NCBI RefSeq assembly: GCF_030406665.1
Contig: NZ_CP129121.1
Coordinates: 1,302,001 to 1,366,000, forward strand
DNA length: 64,000 nt
Direction: 5' to 3'
Source of the DNA: Halomonas halophila
Lineage (GTDB): Bacteria; Pseudomonadota; Gammaproteobacteria; Pseudomonadales; Halomonadaceae
In this document: piece by piece, positions 35,020-42,433 of the stretch
Numbering within the stretch: position 1 is the stretch's first letter
Layout of the letters: each line of letters begins with the position of its first letter
Translations under genes and position numbers: made by a program
The notes under the pieces: model-generated
Told to the model about the DNA's origin: nothing
The model's input: the letters and a program-made list of their open reading frames with translations, nothing else
Databases searched by the model: none

Positions 35020-36234
35020 ATGATCGACGCTCACAGCCGCGCCTGGTGGCGCGCGACCCTGGCCCTGAGCCTGGGTTCCTTCCTCGTGTTTCTGAATCTC
35101 TACGTGGTGCAACCGCTGCTGCCGTCGCTGCATCAGGCCCACGGGGTCTCGACCCTGGTCGCCAACCTGGCGATGTCGCTGGCCACGCTGTCGCTGGCCG
35201 CGGCCCTGCTGGTGTTCGGCCCGCTGTCTGATGCCATCGGGCGCGGCGGCATCATGCGCCTGACGCTGCTTGCGGCCGGCGGCCTGTCGCTGGCGCTGGC
35301 CGTGGCGCCGGGCTTCGAGGCGCTGCTGGCACTGCGCGTGGTGCAGGGCTTCGTGCTGGGCGGGCTGCCGGCGGTGGCGATCGCCTGGATGGGCGATGAA
35401 TTCGAGCGCTCGGCGATGCTGCCGGCGGTGGGGCTCTACATCGCCGCCAACTCGCTGGGCGGGATCTCGGGGCGGGTGATCGGCGGCTGGGCCGCGGAGT
35501 CGGCCGGGATCTCGGCGAGCTTCCTGTGGGTCGGCGGCCTGACGCTCGCCGGGGTGGCGCTGTTCTGGTGGCTGCTGCCGGCGTCCCGGGGCTTCACCCC
35601 GCGGCGCTTCCGGCTGGGCGAGGCGCTCGGCGATCTGGCCGGGCACCTGCGCCAGCCCGAGCTGCGCGGGGCCTACCTGCTGGGCGGGCTCAACTTCCTG
35701 GTGTTCATCAATCTCTACAGCTACCTGACCTTCCGCCTGGCGGCCGAGCCTTTCGCGCTGGACGCCCGCTGGCTGGGGCTGCTGTTCCTGACCTACCTGG
35801 GCGGCACGCTGGGCTCGTCGATGTCCGGGCGCCTGGTGCGTCGCGCCTCGCCGCCGACCTGCATGGCGCTCGGCACGCTGCTGCTGGCCTCGGGCATGGC
35901 GCTGACGCTGGCGTCCTCGCTGCCGATCATCCTGGGCGGGCTGACCCTGGCGGCCTTCGGCTTTTTCCTGGCCCACTCCATGGCCTCGGGCTGGGTGGGG
36001 CGCCAGGCCCGGCGCGCCCGGGGCAGCGCCTCGGCGCTCTATCTGGTGTTCTACTACCTCGGTGCCAGCCTCGGTGGGCTGTGGCTCGAGCCGTTCTGGC
36101 GCGCGGGGGCCTGGCCGGGCGTGCTGCTCGGCGGCGCCCTGGTGCTGGCGATCACCCTGACGCTGGCCCTGCGGCTGCGCCGCGGCGAGCGACGTCGGGC
36201 GGCCGAGGAGGCCGCGGCTCAGGGCATGGCGTAG
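35020..36234 (+). CDS. MFS transporter (YnfM-like)
   Basis: 404 residues with 12 hydrophobic segments. The start LGSFLVFLNLYVVQPLLPSL, the loop FGPLSDAIGRGGIMRLTLL and VVQGFVLGGLPAVAIAWMGDEF are typical of the AraJ/YnfM efflux group. ATG at 35020 follows GGAGG. It is likely controlled by the divergent LysR gene; the substrate is unknown. Its 3' end overlaps the convergent msrA gene by 16 bases. Confidence 0.9.
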   Translation: MIDAHSRAWWRATLALSLGSFLVFLNLYVVQPLLPSLHQAHGVSTLVANLAMSLATLSLAAALLVFGPLSDAIGRGGIMRLTLLAAGGLSLALAVAPGFEALLALRVVQGFVLGGLPAVAIAWMGDEFERSAMLPAVGLYIAANSLGGISGRVIGGWAAESAGISASFLWVGGLTLAGVALFWWLLPASRGFTPRRFRLGEALGDLAGHLRQPELRGAYLLGGLNFLVFINLYSYLTFRLAAEPFALDARWLGLLFLTYLGGTLGSSMSGRLVRRASPPTCMALGTLLLASGMALTLASSLPIILGGLTLAAFGFFLAHSMASGWVGRQARRARGSASALYLVFYYLGASLGGLWLEPFWRAGAWPGVLLGGALVLAITLTLALRLRRGERRRAAEEAAAQGMA

Positions 36235-36866
36235 GCCTCGGCCTCGTCGCCCCAGACCTCTTGCAGCCGGTCCTCGCGCCCGCAGGCCGACTTGTAGAAG
36301 TTGTAGCGCACCGGGTTCTTGTCGTAGTAGTCCTGGTGATAGGTCTCGGCGGGGTAGAAGGCCGTGAAGTCGAGGATCTCGACGCCGATCTCGCGGCCGA
36401 AGCGCTCGGCCATGGCGTCGCGGGTCGCCTCGGCCATGGCGCGCTGGTCGGCGTTTTCGGGGAAGATGGCGCTCTGGTAGGGGCGGCCCCGGTCGCAGAA
36501 CTGGCGATTGACGGCGAAGGGATCGATGTTGCGCCAGAACACATAGAGCAGGGTGCGGTAGTCGACCCGCTCGGGATCGTACTCCACCTTCACCACCTCG
36601 ATGTGATCGGTGTCGCCGGACGAGACCTGCTCGTAACTGGGGTTCTCCATCTCGCCGCCGGCGAAGCCCGAGGTCGTGGCGACCACGCCCTCGACCTTGT
36701 CGTAGGCCTCTTCCACGCACCAGAAGCAGCCGCCGCCGAACACGGCGCTTTCCTTCGCAGGGCCGTCGATGGCAGTGCTGTCGGACTCGGCGGTCGCGGG
36801 GCCGGCGAACGCGGTGGCGAGCAGCAGCGGCAGGGCGGGCAGGCGGATCGGGCGGTTGAGTGTCAT
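36219..36866 (-). CDS. msrA: peptide-methionine (S)-S-oxide reductase, periplasmic
   Basis: 215 residues. An N-terminal signal peptide (basic start, hydrophobic LPLLLATAFAGPATA, cleavage after ATA about residue 26) targets it to the periplasm. The catalytic motif GGGCFWCVEEAYDKVEGV holds the nucleophilic Cys; GRPYQSAIF and QDYYDKNP are further MsrA signatures. A C-terminal cysteine in KSACGRE probably resolves the sulfenic acid. It repairs oxidised methionine in exported proteins. The electron donor for a periplasmic MsrA is not encoded beside it, although a membrane-flavoprotein fusion follows downstream on the other strand. Confidence 0.93.
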   Translation of the reverse strand: MTLNRPIRLPALPLLLATAFAGPATAESDSTAIDGPAKESAVFGGGCFWCVEEAYDKVEGVVATTSGFAGGEMENPSYEQVSSGDTDHIEVVKVEYDPERVDYRTLLYVFWRNIDPFAVNRQFCDRGRPYQSAIFPENADQRAMAEATRDAMAERFGREIGVEILDFTAFYPAETYHQDYYDKNPVRYNFYKSACGREDRLQEVWGDEAEAYAMP

Positions 36867-37006
36867 GATGGGGACCTCCTCCAGGATGCAATGGAGCGTC
36901 GTCGATCGGGATCGGCTTTCCTTACACGCGGTTGACCGCCAGTGTAAGGGGAAGTGCCTGGCGACGACTCAGGGGCGAGACCTCACCATGGAACAGGGAG
37001 ACCGAC

Positions 37007-39256
37007 TTGACCAAGCGACGCTTGCTGCTGCTGTGTTTTATCGTGCTGGCCTTCGCCGCCTTCTTTCTCTCCGGCGCCGACCAGCTGCTGACGCTGGAGT
37101 CTCTCAAAGCCGAACAGGCCCGCTTCCAGGCCTGGCTGGCGGCGGAGCCGCTGACGGTGGCCGGGGGGTTCTTCGCGCTCTATGTGGCCATGGCGGCGCT
37201 GTCGCTGCCGGGCGCGGCGCTGCTGACGCTGCTCGGCGGGGCGCTGTTCGGTTTCGGCTGGGGGCTTCTGCTGATCTCGTTCGCCAGCAGCCTGGGCGCG
37301 ACCCTGGCCGCGCTGATCGCCCGCACGCTGGCCCGCGCGCCGCTGGAACGGCGCTTCGCCGCCCAGCTCGAGCGCGTCAATGCCGGCATTCGCCGCGAAG
37401 GCGCCTTCTATCTCTTCACCCTGCGGCTGATTCCGCTGTTTCCGTTCTTCGTCATCAATCTGGTGATGGGCCTGACGCGGATGCGCCTGACCACCTTCTA
37501 CTGGGTCAGCCAGCTGGGCATGCTGCCGGGCACCGCGGTCTACGTGAACGCCGGCCGCGAGCTGGGAGATCTCGAGTCCCTGTCCGGTATCCTGTCGCCG
37601 GGGCTGATCCTGTCCTTCGCCCTGGTCGGGCTGTTTCCCTGGCTGGCCCGGGGGCTGATCGGCGTGGCCAAGCGGCGCCGGCTGGCGCGGCGCTTCTCCC
37701 GGCCGACGCGCTTCGATCATGACATCGTGGTGATCGGTGGCGGCTCGGCCGGGCTGGTGGCGAGCTACATCGCCGCCGCGGTGAAGGCCCGGGTGGCGCT
37801 GGTGGAGCGCGACCGGCTGGGCGGTGACTGCCTGAACACCGGCTGCGTGCCCTCCAAGGCGCTGATTCGTGCGGCGCGTGCCGCCGAGGAGGTACGCCGG
37901 GCGCCGCGCTATGGCGTCGAGGCGGGCAAGCCGAGGGTCGATTTCGCCGCCGTCATGGGTCACGTGCGCGGCGCGATCCGCGAGATCGAGCCCCACGACA
38001 GCCGCGAGCGCTACGAGGGGCTAGGCGTCGAGGTCGTCCAGGGCGAGGCGCGACTGGACGACCCCTGGCGGGTTCGCGTGTTCGGAAGCGAGGGCGAGCG
38101 GGTGATCACCGCCCGCCATGTGATCATCGCCAGCGGCGCCTCGCCCTGGGTGCCGCCGTTGCCGGGCATCGAGAAGACCGAGCCGCTGACCTCGGACACC
38201 CTCTGGCAGCTCGAGGCGCTGCCCGAGCGGCTGCTGGTGCTGGGCGGCGGGCCCATCGGCTGCGAGCTGGGCCAGAGCTTCGCGCGGCTGGGGAGCCGGG
38301 TGAGCCTGGTGGAGCTGGGCGACCGGCTGCTGCCGCGGGAAGACGAGGACGTCGCCGCCGAGGTGGCATCGCGGCTGCGCGATGAGGGCGTCGAAGTGCA
38401 TCTGACGGCCAAGGCGCTGCGGGTGGTGACGGATGACGACGGCGGCCAGGGCCTGGAGATCGAGGTCGGCCAGACAGGGGAGAAGGGGGAGGAGACGCGC
38501 GTCGAGACGCTGCCCTTCGACCGGCTGCTGGTGGTGGTGGGGCGGCGCGCCAACGTGTCCGGCCTGGGGCTCGAGGCCCTGGGCGTCGAGACCGCTCCGG
38601 ACGGCACCCTGGCGGTGGACGAGACGCTGCGCTCGGTGCTGCCCAACGTCTGGGCCTGCGGCGACGTGGCCGGCCCCTTCCAGCTGACTCACGCCGGGGC
38701 ACACCAGGCCTGGCACGCCACGGTCAATGCCCTGTTCGGCGAGCTCAGGCGTTTTCGGGTCAGCTATCGGGCGTTGCCGGCGGTGACCTTCACCGACCCG
38801 GAGGTGGCGCGGGTCGGCCTCAACGAACGCGAGGCACGCGAGCGCGGCATCGAGGTCGAGGTGACCCGCTACGCGCTGTCCGAGCTCGACCGCGCCATCG
38901 CCGACGGCCAGCGGGAGGGCTTCGTCAAGGTGCTCACCGTGCCGGGGCGCGACCGCCTGCTGGGCGCCACCCTGGTCGGCGCGGGCGCCGGCGAGCTGCT
39001 GGCCGAGTTCACCCTGGCCATGACCCACGGCATCGGGCTCAACAAGCTGCTCGGCACCGTGCATCCCTATCCGACCCGCAGCGAGGCGGTGAAGGCCACC
39101 GCCGGGGTGTGGAAGAATGCCCACAAACCGGCGCGGCTGCTGGCCTGGCTCGAGCGCTACTTCGCCTGGCGCCGGGGCGAGGGGCGCGCCGAGGGGAAGG
39201 GGGAACGCGACGGGAGTGACAGACGAGACGAGAGTGACGCGAAAGGAGACGCCTGA
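37007..39256 (+). CDS. TVP38/TMEM64 membrane domain fused to a pyridine nucleotide-disulfide oxidoreductase
   Basis: 749 residues in two modules. Residues 1-225 form a TVP38/TMEM64 (DedA-related) membrane domain with LPGAALLTLLGGALFGFGWG and LRLIPLFPFFVINLVMGL. Residues about 237-720 are a flavoprotein disulfide reductase like mercuric reductase/E3: FAD motif IVVIGGGSAGLVAS, redox disulfide GGDCLNTGCVPSKAL, NAD motif VLGGGPIGCELGQSF, and dimer-interface HPYPTRSEA with the acid-base His-Glu pair. TTG at 37007 is chosen for GGGAG six bases upstream and the short basic lead before TM1. The C-terminal 25 residues are a charged tail. The stop overlaps the next ATG (TGATG). Substrate unknown: a membrane-proximal thiol or quinone is plausible. 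Confidence 0.88.
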   Translation: MTKRRLLLLCFIVLAFAAFFLSGADQLLTLESLKAEQARFQAWLAAEPLTVAGGFFALYVAMAALSLPGAALLTLLGGALFGFGWGLLLISFASSLGATLAALIARTLARAPLERRFAAQLERVNAGIRREGAFYLFTLRLIPLFPFFVINLVMGLTRMRLTTFYWVSQLGMLPGTAVYVNAGRELGDLESLSGILSPGLILSFALVGLFPWLARGLIGVAKRRRLARRFSRPTRFDHDIVVIGGGSAGLVASYIAAAVKARVALVERDRLGGDCLNTGCVPSKALIRAARAAEEVRRAPRYGVEAGKPRVDFAAVMGHVRGAIREIEPHDSRERYEGLGVEVVQGEARLDDPWRVRVFGSEGERVITARHVIIASGASPWVPPLPGIEKTEPLTSDTLWQLEALPERLLVLGGGPIGCELGQSFARLGSRVSLVELGDRLLPREDEDVAAEVASRLRDEGVEVHLTAKALRVVTDDDGGQGLEIEVGQTGEKGEETRVETLPFDRLLVVVGRRANVSGLGLEALGVETAPDGTLAVDETLRSVLPNVWACGDVAGPFQLTHAGAHQAWHATVNALFGELRRFRVSYRALPAVTFTDPEVARVGLNEREARERGIEVEVTRYALSELDRAIADGQREGFVKVLTVPGRDRLLGATLVGAGAGELLAEFTLAMTHGIGLNKLLGTVHPYPTRSEAVKATAGVWKNAHKPARLLAWLERYFAWRRGEGRAEGKGERDGSDRRDESDAKGDA

Positions 39257-39885
39257 TGCTCGATCGCTGGACCATGCCGCTGACCCAGCGGCCGCTGAGA
39301 TGGCTGGCCCGGGGGCTTTCGAAGACCGGCGTGCAGCCGGATCAGGTGACCGTGGTGGCCTTTCTGATCGGCATGCTGGCGCTGCCGTTGCTGGCCATGG
39401 AGGCCTACGGCGCGGCCCTCGTCGCCGTCCTGCTCAACCGGCTGGGCGACGGCCTGGACGGCACCCTGGCGCGACTGACCGATCACGCCAGCGACGCCGG
39501 GGGCTTTCTCGATATTGGCCTGGACTTCGTCTTCTACGCCGCCGTGGTGCTGGGCTTCGCCCTGGCCGACCCGGCCGCCAACGCCCTGGCCGCGAGCCTG
39601 CTGCTGTTCGCCTTCATCGGCACCGGCACGTCGTTTCTGGCCTTCGCCATCATGGCCGCCCGCCACGCACTGGACCGGCCGCGCTTCCCGCGCAAGGCCT
39701 TCTACTACCTGAACGGGCTGACCGAAGGTACCGAGACGCTGCTGGCGCTGGTGGCCTTCTGCCTGTGGCCGGCGCACTTCCCGCTGCTGGCCGGTCTCTT
39801 CGCGGTGGCCTGCCTGATCACCACCGCGACCCGGCTGGCAGGCGGCTACCTGACCCTGAAGGCGATGCCGAGGGCTTCGGAGTGA
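39256..39885 (+). CDS. CDP-alcohol phosphatidyltransferase family protein
   Basis: A 209-residue membrane enzyme with about six helices. The family catalytic signature D-G-x2-A-R-x8-G-x3-D-x3-D is intact: DGTLARLTDHASDAGGFLDI then GLD. It would transfer a phosphatidyl group from CDP-diacylglycerol to an alcohol; the acceptor cannot be told by eye, and it is shorter than cardiolipin synthases of this class. It starts within the stop of the TVP38-flavoprotein gene (TGATG), so the two are translationally coupled. A terminator follows at 39922. Confidence 0.88.
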   Translation: MLDRWTMPLTQRPLRWLARGLSKTGVQPDQVTVVAFLIGMLALPLLAMEAYGAALVAVLLNRLGDGLDGTLARLTDHASDAGGFLDIGLDFVFYAAVVLGFALADPAANALAASLLLFAFIGTGTSFLAFAIMAARHALDRPRFPRKAFYYLNGLTEGTETLLALVAFCLWPAHFPLLAGLFAVACLITTATRLAGGYLTLKAMPRASE

Positions 39886-39921
39886 GCCGGCTCAGTGGTC
39901 AGGCACGTTCGTCTCGGGCAT

Positions 39922-39953
39922 GAAAAAGGGCAGCCCGGAGGCTGCCCCTTTTT
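39922..39953. terminator. bidirectional terminator between CDP-alcohol transferase and slyD
   Basis: GGGCAGCC/GGCTGCCC stem with a CGGA loop, flanked by A-run and T-run. It serves both convergent genes. Confidence 0.88.
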
Positions 39954-39972
39954 CGTTCTGGCTGGCGGGAGC

Positions 39973-40455
39973 TTAGTGCTCGTGGCCACCTTCGCCGTGG
40001 ACGTGGCCGTGCTCGACCTCTTCCTGGCTGGCCTCGCGGACTTCGGCGATCTCGACGTCGAAGTTCAGGGTCTGGCCGGCGAGCGGGTGGTTGCCGTCGA
40101 CGGTGACGGTGTCGCCTTCGACCTGGGTCACGGTGACCATCAGCGGGCCGCCCTGGGTCTGCGCCTGGAACTGCATGCCCGGCTCGATGCTCTCGACGCC
40201 CTGGAAGGCGTCGCGCGGGACTTCTTGCACCAGCTGCGGCTGGACTTCGCCGTAGCCTTCTTCAGGGGCGACCTTGGCCTGGAGCTTGTCGCCAGCCGCA
40301 CGACCTTCCATTTCCTTCTCGAGGCCCGGGATGATGTTGCCGGCGCCGTGGAGGTAAGTCAGCGGCTCACGGCCTTCCGAGCTGTCCAGCACTTCCCCTG
40401 CATCATTGGTCAGGGTGTAGTGGAAGGCCACAACGGAATTCTGTGCGATTTGCAT
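39973..40455 (-). CDS. slyD: FKBP-type peptidyl-prolyl isomerase SlyD
   Basis: 160 residues. The FKBP domain surrounds an IF (insert-in-flap) chaperone domain: ending REPLTYLHGAGNIIPGLE, followed by APEEGYGEVQPQLVQEVP and VTVDGNHPLAGQTLNFDVEI. The tail EHGHVHGEGGHEH is His-rich and would bind nickel or zinc, as in SlyD proteins serving hydrogenase or urease maturation. It catalyses proline isomerisation in the cytoplasm. ATG at 40455 gives MQIAQNSVVAFHYTL, the family start. Confidence 0.93.
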   Translation of the reverse strand: MQIAQNSVVAFHYTLTNDAGEVLDSSEGREPLTYLHGAGNIIPGLEKEMEGRAAGDKLQAKVAPEEGYGEVQPQLVQEVPRDAFQGVESIEPGMQFQAQTQGGPLMVTVTQVEGDTVTVDGNHPLAGQTLNFDVEIAEVREASQEEVEHGHVHGEGGHEH

Positions 40456-40661
40456 GATGAACCTATCGATGAGTGCGTGTGCGCGCATGGTAACGTGGCT
40501 TCCCGGGGACTGTCAGTGGCGCAAGGAGATTTTTCAGCTTGCCCGGTACGATCCTGAGTGCGATTCACGCCGTGTCCCGTGGTTGCGTGCTTCCGAAGGC
40601 AGGGATACCCTTTGCTGCGACACCTTTTCCCTTGTCCTTCGTTCCCTGTTGGAGACCCTCC

Positions 40662-40943
40662 ATGACCGTGACCGTCATCTGGCTGATCGCCTTTGCCGTG
40701 ATCCTCTTCCTGTGCCTGAGCCGCTGGGAGGCCTCCGTCAGCGCGGGGCTCGACAAGCTGATTCCCGCCGTGCTGCGCAGCGAGGACGACCGCTGGGTGT
40801 GGAGCCCGGCCATCGCCGTGCTGGCCGCGACGGCCATCGTGCGGCCGGTGGACCTGCTGCTGACGCTGATCATCATCGCGGTGATCGCGCTGGTGGGTGG
40901 CAAGCTGGCGTGCTGGGCGATGCGCAAGGCCAATTTCCACTGA
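40662..40943 (+). CDS. small membrane protein, unknown
   Basis: 93 residues with hydrophobic segments at about 3-20 (VTVIWLIAFAVILFLCL) and 48-80 (SPAIAVLAATAIVRPVDLLLTLIIIAVIAL), and a short amphipathic region between. No family recognised. ATG at 40662 has GGAG nine bases upstream. A strong terminator follows at 40962, supporting a real transcription unit. Confidence 0.6.
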   Translation: MTVTVIWLIAFAVILFLCLSRWEASVSAGLDKLIPAVLRSEDDRWVWSPAIAVLAATAIVRPVDLLLTLIIIAVIALVGGKLACWAMRKANFH

Positions 40944-40961
40944 GCCGGCGCCTCTGGACCG

Positions 40962-40993
40962 AAAAGGCCCGCGGCATGCGCCGCGGGCCTTTT
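40962..40993. terminator. bidirectional terminator
   Basis: AAAAGGCCCGCGG/CCGCGGGCCTTTT 13-bp stem with a 6-base loop, between the small membrane protein and the convergent glycine-zipper lipoprotein gene. Confidence 0.9.
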
Positions 40994-41021
40994 GCGTTGA
41001 GCGTCGTCGAACCGCCGGGGC

Positions 41022-41489
41022 TCAGTAGGGCGCCACGCTGACGTTGTTGCCGGTACCGATCAGGCGCACCTGCTGACCGACCTGGAACGGCTGGTCGGCC
41101 TTCTGCACCACCACCACGGTCTGGCCGGTCTGCTTGCGGATCTCGAGCTCCCAGGCATCCGTGCGGTTGGCGCTGTCCTCGATCTTCTTGCCGGCCACGC
41201 TGCCGCCGATGGCGCCGGCCGCGGTGGCCAGCGTCCGGCCCGAGCCGCCGCCGATCTGGTTACCCAGCAGGCCACCGATGACGGCGCCGCCGAGACCGCC
41301 GATGGCGCCGCTGTTCTGGTCGCCGGCCTGGATCTGCACCCGGCGCATGGCGGTGATGGTGCCCACGCTCACGTTCTGGGCCACCTTGGCCTGGTTGCCG
41401 GTGTAGACATTGCCCGAGTAGGGCGAGGTGTTGGCGCAGCCCGCCAGGGTCAGGGCGCCTAGGGCGACGATGGGAAGAAAACGCTTCAT
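41022..41489 (-). CDS. glycine-zipper 2TM lipoprotein (SlyB/Pcp-like)
   Basis: 155 residues. The lipobox is LTLAGC with lipidation near Cys18 after a short signal MKRFLPIVALGALTLAG. A glycine-zipper segment GAIGGLGGAVIGGLLGNQIG continues into GAIGGSVAGKKIED. The C-terminal beta domain (WELEIRKQTGQTVVVVQKAD) is shared with the SlyB/17-kDa outer-membrane antigen family. It is an outer-membrane lipoprotein that probably stabilises the envelope. ATG at 41489 has AAGGAGG seven bases upstream, a strong start. Confidence 0.9.
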   Translation of the reverse strand: MKRFLPIVALGALTLAGCANTSPYSGNVYTGNQAKVAQNVSVGTITAMRRVQIQAGDQNSGAIGGLGGAVIGGLLGNQIGGGSGRTLATAAGAIGGSVAGKKIEDSANRTDAWELEIRKQTGQTVVVVQKADQPFQVGQQVRLIGTGNNVSVAPY

Positions 41490-41679
41490 GGGTAACCTCC
41501 TTGCAAGTCGGTGAGCGACGCGGTGGGCGTCTGCCGTATGGCTTCCGTAGGGCATGATGCAGCGGGCCTCTGGCTTGCCGGTGCCCATACCCTGCCTGTA
41601 GTCGGGAGGTTTGACCAGTGAAAGACAAAAAGGTGCGCCTGCGAACGACATCGGTGCCCCTGGGGGGGCCGGCCGCATG

Positions 41680-41703
41680 AAAAAACCCACCCCGCGGGGC
41701 GGG
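41680..41703 (-). terminator. rho-independent terminator after the 72-residue gene
   Basis: CCCGCCC-CGCG-GGGTGGG on the minus strand (one G-T pair), followed by six T's. It is 74 bases past the stop at 41777. Confidence 0.85.
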
Positions 41704-41776
41704 ATGGGCAATGGCTAGTCATGCCATGTCACCGGGGAGGCGAGTCATTCCGCTTCCAGGGGTCTCGCTTTCCGCA

Positions 41777-41995
41777 TCACTCTTCTTCGAGCTGGGTCGC
41801 GTCGCCGGTCAGCACCTCGTCCCAGGCATCGTCGAGGGAGTAGCCCGCGCGGCTGTCGACGGTGTCGATCACCTCGACGGCGTGCTGGAGGGATTCCCGG
41901 TTGCCTTTCAGGGCCAGCACCAGCTTGGCGAGTTCCTGCTTGCTGAACGTGCTGGCAATGAGGTCGGCTTGGTGGCTCAGTTCGATGCAGTTCAT
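41777..41995 (-). CDS. small acidic protein, unknown, sharing a promoter module with aceA
   Basis: 72 residues, soluble, helical and acidic; it contains KQELAKLVLALKGNRESLQ and ends DATQLEEE. I do not recognise a family. ATG at 41995 has GAGGTG seven bases upstream, and a good terminator follows, so it is a real single-gene unit. Its upstream region carries the same dyad and -10 arrangement as aceA at almost the same distance, suggesting joint control. Confidence 0.65.
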   Translation of the reverse strand: MNCIELSHQADLIASTFSKQELAKLVLALKGNRESLQHAVEVIDTVDSRAGYSLDDAWDEVLTGDATQLEEE

Positions 41996-42380
41996 GTGTA
42001 ACACCTCGTGCGGTGGCCATCGTCGATGGCGTGATGGGCGTTTGCTACTCATGCCGGGCCGGGTAAGCGCCCGGTGCTGCAGTCGCGAAGTGGTCACAAG
42101 CTTGGAAAGACCATCGCCTACGGCGCCTGGATCATCGTGAAAGCGCCTTCTTTGTAGCTTTCAGTGCAGGTCGCCGGTCGGGGTAGCGACGCGTTGTCCT
42201 GCGCTGTGAGTTGACTATGGTGCAGTACGGCAGAACCGACCATGCCTCCTTGGGCGCAGCCGGCGTTGTAACTCGACTACATCCTTTAAGGAACGGCAGC
42301 GAGGTTGTCGGCCTCCTTCACGGGGCACTTGGCGCGCTGCATCGCGGTGCACCGAGGTCGGGCGAGCGGGCACGAGAAAG
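41996..42380. other. long intergenic region holding the 72-residue gene's promoter module
   Basis: No gene was found here. It contains the dyad TGTAACTCGACTACA (42267-42281) preceded by TCCTTGGGCGCAGC (42247-42260) and a minus-strand -10-like CATAGT (complement of 42214-42219), about 219 bases upstream of the small gene's ATG. The aceA terminator lies at its right edge. Confidence 0.55.
42247..42281 (-). promoter_or_regulatory. operator-like module, copy 2
   Basis: A 35-base stretch identical at 28 of 35 positions to 44297-44331. It ends in an imperfect dyad around GACTACA. The minus-strand -10-like CATAGT at 42219-42214 sits at nearly the same offset as in copy 1. Confidence 0.5.
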
Positions 42381-42400
42381 GGGAGGCCGAAGCCTCCCCG
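42381..42400 (-). terminator. rho-independent terminator after aceA
   Basis: GGGGAGGC/GCCTCCCC 8-bp stem, loop CGAA (TTCG on the minus strand), followed by TTTCTC. It lies 34 bases past the aceA stop. Confidence 0.85.
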
Positions 42401-42433
42401 AGCGTCCTGTCGCTGTGCCGTCGCGGCGTGCGA

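Noticed and set aside
34750..36891. Minus-strand frame of 713 codons across the MFS gene
   Set aside because: It is a frame-shadow of the MFS and msrA coding regions (Arg/Gln/Gly-rich, no motifs), typical of GC-rich DNA.
41590..41606. TGTAGTCGGG near the glycine-zipper gene as a third full operator copy
   Set aside because: Only one arm of the dyad is present and the attached CCTTGGG block is missing, so it is kept only as a half-site remark.
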